From the NCBI RefSeq assembly GCF_021107415.1, contig NZ_JAIOSW010000422.1, forward strand, positions 1 through 37,037: a stretch of 37,037 nucleotides of DNA, written 5' to 3'. Positions 32,394 to 37,037 of this stretch are shown one piece after another; position 1 is the first letter of the stretch, and every line of letters starts with the position of its first letter. Made by a program: the position numbers and the translations under genes. The notes below the pieces were generated by a model, which worked only from the letters and a program-made list of their open reading frames with translations, searched no databases and was not told where the DNA came from. The stretch comes from Desulfobacula sp. (GTDB lineage Bacteria; Desulfobacterota; Desulfobacteria; Desulfobacterales; Desulfobacteraceae).

Positions 32394-33520
32394 TGGCAGT
32401 CACTCCTGCCGAAATCTTCGATAAAAAGGTAGAGGTCAATCTCATCAACCGCACCATTGCCGTCCATGTCACAGGTACAGGGGAACTGCGGCGAACAATC
32501 AATAATGCCTAATTCCTGGATGAGTACAGAAATATCACTACCGTCTATATCCAGAGTGACATCAAAATCAGCAATGCAGTTTGGGATATCATATTCGTTA
32601 TTAGGATTCGATATAGATAGAAATTCTCTCAAGTTGCAGTATCCGTCACCATCTGCATCCTCAAATGTATCATTTGAAAAAGGATCCAGACCATATGTTG
32701 TTTCAAAATCATCAGGCATCCCGTCATTGTCATCATCTGGATCAGCATTGTTTCCAATGCCGTCGCCATCAGTGTCTTCCCACTCATTCGGGTCTTGAGG
32801 GAAAACGTCATATTTATCAGCAACACCATCGCCATCAGAATCCGGTAAAATCTCAATACTGGAAGCAGGATTGGGTGAAAATGAATCGATACTTACTTCA
32901 AAATCATCTGATAATATTTTGGTATTCCACTGGGAGGAATTTTTTGGATACGCTTTAATCAGAACCGGAACTCCCGTATAAAGATCTCCATCAGCCTCAT
33001 CATACAAATTGTTGCCATTAATATCAATTCCCCAGCCAACAAGAGGATTGAACAAAAAAGTCTGTTGAAGTTCAAAATTATAGATGCCTTTAACTGCATT
33101 TTCTTTACTTTTGAAATGGATGGTAAAAAGGACTTGCTCGCCTGTGTAATCCCCACTACCGCCAGAGTTCTGATCCATGTTGATATAGGCGCCGCTCAGT
33201 AAAATCTTGCCGGGAACAGAACCGTTATGAACCCAGGGAATAACAATGGATGAAGATTGTTCGTCATAAAAGGATTTAAAAAAAACACTTGACACCGAAG
33301 TTGACTCAAGTTCAAATATTTCATCAGGGTAATTCAAAGTTACCGTACACGCTGTCTGCCCAGTCGCATCATCAAGAACGATGTCCAGGCTAAAACTGTC
33401 CCCTTTTATTACTTCTGATCGGCTCATTCTCAGTGAGATAGCTTCAGCACCTGCACAGACAGCATTCAGCAGAATGAAAGCTAATACAAATAAAATTAAT
33501 ACATGGCGACTAAGTTTCAT
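32390..33520 (-). CDS. Exported cohesin-like / thrombospondin type 3 / dockerin-like protein
   Basis: I start this 376-residue protein at the ATG 33520; the frame also reaches a TTG at 33526. A signal peptide precedes AGAEA. Residues about 26-195 resemble a cohesin fold: ISLRMSRSEVIKGDSFSLDI with TVTLNYPDEIFELES, a pattern of short hydrophobic beta strands. Residues 225-300 hold thrombospondin type 3 calcium repeats (DSDGDGVAD, DTDGDGIGN, DPDDDNDGMPDD, DADGDGYCN). The last 60 residues are dockerin-like: DIDGSDISVLIQELG, then CDMDGNGAVDEIDLYLF and FGRSDC, with Cys residues likely in disulfides. It is the first gene of the operon. Having both partners of a cohesin-dockerin pair suggests self-assembly or docking to the next gene's product. 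Confidence 0.78.
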   Translation of the reverse strand: MKLSRHVLILFVLAFILLNAVCAGAEAISLRMSRSEVIKGDSFSLDIVLDDATGQTACTVTLNYPDEIFELESTSVSSVFFKSFYDEQSSSIVIPWVHNGSVPGKILLSGAYINMDQNSGGSGDYTGEQVLFTIHFKSKENAVKGIYNFELQQTFLFNPLVGWGIDINGNNLYDEADGDLYTGVPVLIKAYPKNSSQWNTKILSDDFEVSIDSFSPNPASSIEILPDSDGDGVADKYDVFPQDPNEWEDTDGDGIGNNADPDDDNDGMPDDFETTYGLDPFSNDTFEDADGDGYCNLREFLSISNPNNEYDIPNCIADFDVTLDIDGSDISVLIQELGIIDCSPQFPCTCDMDGNGAVDEIDLYLFIEDFGRSDCQ

Positions 33521-33526
33521 ATCCAA

Positions 33527-34094
33527 TATTTATTTTTTTCTGATTAATATCCATACTATAGTGAATGAGTCATCCCTATATCTGTTGATCTAATATAAAT
33601 TCTTCTTAATATCAAATTATATTTCAAAGTTGCCCTACTATAGAAATGCAACTGCCACTGCCTACCAGTTTTAGGCTTGGTGCTTTTCTATATTATCACG
33701 AATTTAAAGGCAATATTCATACCAGACTTACAATTATAAATAGCTGCATTACGAAAGCGTGGAATTGACAAGGATGTAGATAAATATTATCTACTGATTA
33801 ATGTATGGATGCAAATCTGCGTAATAAAAAATAATATGAATTTGGTAAAATTTTTTCACAATTTTAGGAAATTAATGTTATATTTTGGGTAAACTTTTTC
33901 CATTTTTATGGAGGCAAAAGTGTTTGGAATGAAAAATGTTTGAATTCAATTTTTATGAATTGAAATATTTTACTAGCGATTATGGATGGTATAAAGGCTT
34001 ACCGACGGAAATTTTTAAAAAACCAGGACTGGCATAAGCAATGTTGGGACAGAAAAAGCCGTCTTACAAATTCAATAAAAGCGTTGAGAATTAA
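33527..34094. other. Non-coding gap upstream of the surface-protein operon
   Basis: About 570 very AT-rich bases hold no convincing gene. The minus-strand side must contain the promoter of the five-gene operon. A TATAAT at 33630-33625 (minus strand) has no acceptable -35 at 16-18 bases, so I cannot place it. The plus-strand side has the promoter-like element with a palindrome listed separately. Short frames such as 33982-34188 look like shadows or decayed sequence. Confidence 0.5.
33765..33793 (+). promoter_or_regulatory. Promoter-like element overlapped by a perfect palindrome
   Basis: TTGACA (33765-33770), a 17-base spacer and TATCTA (33788-33793) form a plausible sigma70 promoter. GTAGATAA (33776-33783), ATA, TTATCTAC (33787-33794) is a perfect 8-bp inverted repeat that covers the spacer and the -10. 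This is the geometry of a repressor operator. The nearest downstream coding remnant is the RelB/DinJ-like antitoxin about 300 bases away, and such antitoxins autoregulate through palindromes, but the distance is long. Confidence 0.4.
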
Positions 34095-34319
34095 GGAATT
34101 CAACAGGCAAGAAATACAACAATATCTGTACGAATGGATGCAGACCTTAAAAATAATGCTGAAAGTATTTTATCTTCCCTGGGTTTGACAGCATCACAGG
34201 CAATTAATGTTTTTTATAAACAGATCACATTTCGAAATGGTTTACCTTTTCCTGTGGAAATCCCTCAGAAAAAACCTATGACCGCAAATAGCAGTTGGCA
34301 TTCATTTTGCGGCTGTTAA
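34095..34319 (+). pseudogene. RelB/DinJ-family antitoxin remnant
   Basis: After a stop at 34092-34094 the frame reads NTTISVRMDADLKNNAESIL, then SSLGLTASQAINVFYKQIT and GLPFPVEIP. These are the ribbon-helix-helix and following helix of DinJ-type antitoxins in the right order. Residue equivalents before VRMDADLK are present, but no ATG precedes them (the first is inside, at 34134), so the start has been lost or uses a weak codon. The C-terminal toxin-binding tail is replaced after about VEIPQKKP by an unrelated WHSFCGC, where the frame meets the transposase gene on the other strand. No RelE/YafQ toxin is found. The IS probably truncated the locus. Confidence 0.6.
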
Positions 34320-36131
34320 GCTGAACAACGCAGAAAATTTTACTGTCAATTCTTCATCTCTTATTATTTTTTTAATCCCAGGTAATGTTTTGCAGTTGTT
34401 CTCTACAACTTTCGCCATTTCTTGCTGTACCTGAACAGCATCAATTTGTGAGAATCGTTCCGCCAGGCTCGAACATCCGTTGAGAATAATTTTCATATAC
34501 TCGTCGTCTCTTAAATTCTGGACCAGAGGGGTATCGGCAAGGACAGATTGCAGTACTTTATTCAACGAAGCCATGCCGGTTTTTTTACGGTTCTGACGCT
34601 TTACATCCCGAAAAAATCTTTCCAGAATATTGTTGGTCCTCTGTGGCTGGATATTCCTGACAACTCCATCCGGGCCAACGACCGGTATTGGATCGGCAAA
34701 TAGTTTTTTCCAGTATTTATCAATCTGGGCAACCATAGTTTTATAGGTTTTTTCCCTGTGTTTATTGCTCAGAAGCCATTTTCTGAATGCAGTCACCTTT
34801 TCTTCAATGCTTTTCATGTCCGAGACATCGCCATTATCGTTGATACCGTTTTTACCCTCAGGAAGGGCAATACGCATGGCGCATCGCAGCTTGTCAAATA
34901 CTTCTATCTTTGCCTCTAATTTTTTGGCAAGCTCATTGAGTCGATTATCTTCTGCGGTTATTTTGATTGCCTTGTATAACTGGATAAAAGGCCTGTTGGC
35001 CCTCGCAGAATCGTTGAGATTGATTTCCTTAATCTGGCCCAAAAGAATATGAACCTTTTGAATACGTCGATAAAAATCAAGGTGTGCGTGATCAAATGGA
35101 AACCCATATCCATCGGATTCATTTGGGTAATCAAATATCCACTGGATTAATGCATATGCCGTTATCAGGGGAACATTATCGAAATTGCTCGTCTGCCACT
35201 TCCCACTTTGAAGGCTTTCTATGATTTCACCAATATCATGGCAGTCCGGGTTGATTTTTTGCTCAAGATATTTAGCCCGCCGTCTCAGTGTTGGCCGGAT
35301 CTTAAGTTTTCGTAATCGTTTTTGAAGAGCGGTGTAATCATTGTTTAATAAGTCTTTACCGATATCTCGTAAAAAATGAAAATGGCATATGAAATCTGGC
35401 GTGCCCGGAAATACTTCTGCCACAGCATTTAAAATACCTTTGCCCATATCATGCACAAGTGCTTTAGGTTCACCATAGTGTTTTTGAATACCCTTAAAAA
35501 AAGGAACAAGCTTGTCCTTTTGCTCCGAAGCAATCTTGACCGTATCAAGGACTAATTCTGAGATCCCATCAAGACCACAAAACAAATTGGGGCTATCACC
35601 TTCACAGGTCCCGTCCACATGGAGGATATATCCGCCCCTGCGCATCAGAAATTTTCTCAGAACTGGCCGACTCTGTCTGTGTGCCAGGGCAAGATAAATG
35701 ATGAACTTGCGGCCCAGATAGCTGATTTCTCTCTCGGAGATGGATATGTTTTTTGCCGCCAACGCAGCCATGGTCTCTTGATTGCTGCGGCAATGGACAA
35801 AAAGTGAATACCCAATTTCAATGACGACATCAAAGCCGAAAGTACCTCCCTTGGGTACGAGGTTTTGAAGCTGTGTGGATTTATAGGTTCCATGGCTATG
35901 GGGACAGTGCAGTATCGTTTGCTTGGCCCCAAAGGCACCGATATCCATGGTGACCACAGATTTTGTTTCCGTTTTCTGAACATGAAGCGTAGAACCACAT
36001 ACAGAACATTTTGAAATCTCTGGGTAAAAATATATAATCGGTCGTTTCGGGAATAATACGTCGGGTTGAACGGCTCCGGTCAGATTAGCTACAAAGGTTT
36101 TCAGCAGTTTTAAGGCCTGAAATCCGGAATT
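34302..36131 (-). CDS. Transposase catalytic part (orfB, expressed by -1 frameshift)
   Basis: The frame is open from the A8 slip site (re-read from 36131) to the stop at 34302, 609 codons, with no ATG near its start. A GTG at 35957 would cut off the zinc-binding segment KCSVCGS. Counted from that Val, a MULE-type DDE core is seen: Asp115 in ILHVDGTCEG, Asp170 in LVHDMGKG, the DFICHFHFLRDIG motif, and Glu446 in RTNNILERFF followed by the basic KRQNRKKTG. N-terminal to the core are a CxxC and a CPHSHG pair. The slip-joined protein would be about 824 residues. It would cut and join the element's ends. No internal stops are seen, so it looks intact. Confidence 0.75.
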   Translation of the reverse strand, partial: NSGFQALKLLKTFVANLTGAVQPDVLFPKRPIIYFYPEISKCSVCGSTLHVQKTETKSVVTMDIGAFGAKQTILHCPHSHGTYKSTQLQNLVPKGGTFGFDVVIEIGYSLFVHCRSNQETMAALAAKNISISEREISYLGRKFIIYLALAHRQSRPVLRKFLMRRGGYILHVDGTCEGDSPNLFCGLDGISELVLDTVKIASEQKDKLVPFFKGIQKHYGEPKALVHDMGKGILNAVAEVFPGTPDFICHFHFLRDIGKDLLNNDYTALQKRLRKLKIRPTLRRRAKYLEQKINPDCHDIGEIIESLQSGKWQTSNFDNVPLITAYALIQWIFDYPNESDGYGFPFDHAHLDFYRRIQKVHILLGQIKEINLNDSARANRPFIQLYKAIKITAEDNRLNELAKKLEAKIEVFDKLRCAMRIALPEGKNGINDNGDVSDMKSIEEKVTAFRKWLLSNKHREKTYKTMVAQIDKYWKKLFADPIPVVGPDGVVRNIQPQRTNNILERFFRDVKRQNRKKTGMASLNKVLQSVLADTPLVQNLRDDEYMKIILNGCSSLAERFSQIDAVQVQQEMAKVVENNCKTLPGIKKIIRDEELTVKFSALFSLTAAK

Positions 36132-36775
36132 TTTTTTAATAGGCCGTGGTATTCCATGAACCCTTTGATGTTGCTTGATGTGATTCTGCGTTTTTTTATT
36201 TCCGACAAGGCTGAAATGTCTTCTGCCGATATGCGATGCTGTCGGATGATGGCAACCAAGATCAAAATTGCTTCAGTGTCGGAAATAGTGACGATGGCCG
36301 ATCTTCCGATAAGAGAACTTCTTTGCAGTACCTGTTTTTTACATATATCATCAACGTCAGAAAAATAGATGAATACACCATTATGTTTTTCACGATAGAT
36401 GCCCGGACACTCACGGAAATGGTGCAAAAATGACTGCGGTGTAAGCCCGAGAATCCCACCGAGTTGTCTCCCTGAAAGCCCGGTGGATGAAGCTGTCACC
36501 AAATGAACAATGGTTTTCTTTAAATTGCCATACTTGGAAAAGCCAACATTATTATATCGCCACAGACCATATTGGTTAAATTGAGGGATTTGCGGCAACG
36601 TATAGTATTTGCCGTTCTGGTTATAGCTTGTGTATGCTTGCCATTGTTTGATTTTTAATCTGGCATTTGAGATGGAACATGTGAGAACGGAAGATAATTC
36701 TCCAATACTGAATACTTTAATTTTTTCGAAATATCGATATGCGGCCTTGATTGTATCCTGGTTTAATCGAGCCAT
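36110..36775 (-). CDS. Transposase N-terminal part (orfA), winged-helix DNA-binding
   Basis: This frame has 221 codons from ATG 36775 (a TTG at 36781 is in frame but weaker) to the stop at 36110. The product looks like two winged-helix or helix-turn-helix units: KVFSIGELSSVLTCSISNARLKIKQW near the start, and LSGRQLGGILGLTPQSFLHHF in the middle. It ends GLLKKIPDFRP if no frameshift occurs. At the A8 run (36130-36137) the -1 frame continues into the catalytic orfB without a stop. On its own the short product could bind the ends and act as a regulator, as OrfA proteins of other IS families do. The 15-bp inverted repeat lies directly upstream. Confidence 0.7.
   Translation of the reverse strand: MARLNQDTIKAAYRYFEKIKVFSIGELSSVLTCSISNARLKIKQWQAYTSYNQNGKYYTLPQIPQFNQYGLWRYNNVGFSKYGNLKKTIVHLVTASSTGLSGRQLGGILGLTPQSFLHHFRECPGIYREKHNGVFIYFSDVDDICKKQVLQRSSLIGRSAIVTISDTEAILILVAIIRQHRISAEDISALSEIKKRRITSSNIKGFMEYHGLLKKIPDFRP
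36130..36137 (-). other. Slippery A8 run, probable -1 frameshift site
   Basis: On the minus strand the codons are TTA AAA AAA ATT, with eight consecutive A. A -1 slip gives AAA AAA AAT TCC and enters orfB. A AAA AAA is a standard X XXY YYZ heptamer for -1 ribosomal frameshifting, and A8 runs also allow RNA polymerase slippage. The orfA stop follows 20 bases downstream. Confidence 0.65.
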
Positions 36776-36783
36776 ATTCAACC

Positions 36784-36828
36784 TATTAAGTATATGTTTT
36801 TGTTTTTATAAATAACATATACTTAATA
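36784..36828. repeat. Perfect 15-bp inverted repeat upstream of orfA
   Basis: TATTAAGTATATGTT (36784-36798) and AACATATACTTAATA (36814-36828) are exact reverse complements around a 15-base AT-rich loop. It begins 8 bases upstream of the orfA ATG. It may be the operator for the transposase gene, part of the element end, or a leader hairpin that limits translation from outside transcripts. No second copy was found near 34300. Confidence 0.7.
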
Positions 36829-37037
36829 AGAAATCAAAACAAATTACCTAAATTTTCAGTTAAAATGTGTGATAAATGGGAAGAAACAGCTTTTTTGTCC
36901 CTTCATATACCTTACATTTCGCACGAACATAAAAAAAATTGGAGCCAAACACGAGAACCCTCTATTTATTATACAACCCATTGATATCGTAGTAGATAAT
37001 AAATCTAGACTTTTCTATTCGATTGTTCTATAACACC
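36829..37037. other. AT-rich end of the window with no gene seen
   Basis: Neither strand shows a frame with start, ribosome site and family resemblance. No match to the sequence at the other end of the IS (34250-34330) was found by eye, so the outer end of the element is either inside this stretch and diverged or beyond the window. No tRNA is visible. Confidence 0.4.

Larger units (their letters stand above)
34302..36828 (-). mobile_element. Insertion sequence with a two-frame MULE-type DDE transposase, ends not resolved
   Basis: The element contains orfA (DNA-binding part) and orfB (catalytic part) on the minus strand, joined by a slippery A8 run. One boundary probably lies near 34277-34302, where the antitoxin reading frame loses homology. 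The other end is at or beyond the 15-bp inverted repeat at 36784-36828. I could not find matching terminal inverted repeats or a target-site duplication, so the limits given are those of the genes plus the repeat. Family: IS256/ISKra4-like by transposase style, not confirmed. Confidence 0.65.

Noticed and set aside
33660..33690. Possible sigma54 promoter on the minus strand (TGGTAGG...TTGCA)
   Set aside because: The GG and GC elements are one base off the required spacing, and no activator site or sigma54-dependent gene type is seen.
33982..34188. 68-codon plus-strand ORF before the antitoxin remnant
   Set aside because: It overlaps the antitoxin frame, shows no ribosome site and no recognisable family, and its end is just the antitoxin sequence in the wrong frame.
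34270..34315. CCGCAAA ... TTTGCGG as the terminal inverted repeat of the IS
   Set aside because: Both arms are at the same end of the element, and no matching sequence was found near the other end (36782-37037).

Overview
The window (about 37 kb, AT-rich) looks like chromosomal DNA from a Gram-negative, probably deltaproteobacterial anaerobe; a Desulfobacula- or Desulfobacter-like sulfate reducer would fit. This rests on the mix of lipoproteins, a TPP-controlled thiamine transporter, dockerin-like and thrombospondin type 3 modules, RHS proteins and base composition. It is an inference, as no rRNA or tRNA gene is visible.

Layout. Positions 1-3832 hold the end of a thiolase-family gene and, facing it, a thiamine ABC transporter operon (thiB-thiP-thiQ) behind a TPP riboswitch and a sigma70-like promoter. 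A divergent promoter drives a 1036-residue membrane protein at 4009-7119: zinc ribbon, pseudokinase, membrane segment, trypsin-like protease and a helical-repeat tail. Next come the housekeeping genes rarA and der on the minus strand. From 10.1 to 14.4 kb is a patchwork of small or decayed genes: a coiled-coil protein, a free-standing ThrRS-type editing domain, an MNT nucleotidyltransferase without a visible HEPN partner, a J-domain protein, a broken DUF488-like gene, a rhomboid protease and a 34-residue lipoprotein. Topoisomerase III and a small four-helix membrane protein follow. They are bracketed by the rhomboid 3' end and a second, diverged copy of that 3' end at 17.26 kb.

Positions 17417-21263 are one operon: substrate-binding protein, fused two-domain permease, ATPase, and an exported ChrB-type protein that is translationally coupled to the ATPase. 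Positions 21324-33520 are a five-gene minus-strand operon of large exported proteins whose genes overlap or nearly touch. In order of transcription these are a cohesin/TSP3/dockerin-like protein, a 1747-residue parallel beta-helix protein with a dockerin-like motif and FlgD-like Ig domains, a TolB-like propeller, a FlgD-like lipoprotein, and an RHS/YD-repeat protein. The RHS variable C-terminus carries a clan-CD-like His/Cys pair. I consider this operon the best candidate for an undescribed system: a calcium-dependent surface assembly that ends in a possible cysteine-protease RHS effector.

The right end holds a damaged RelB/DinJ-type antitoxin gene next to an insertion sequence. The transposase is split over two frames that join cleanly at an A8 slippery run (probable -1 frameshifting). 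No CRISPR array, rRNA or tRNA was seen.
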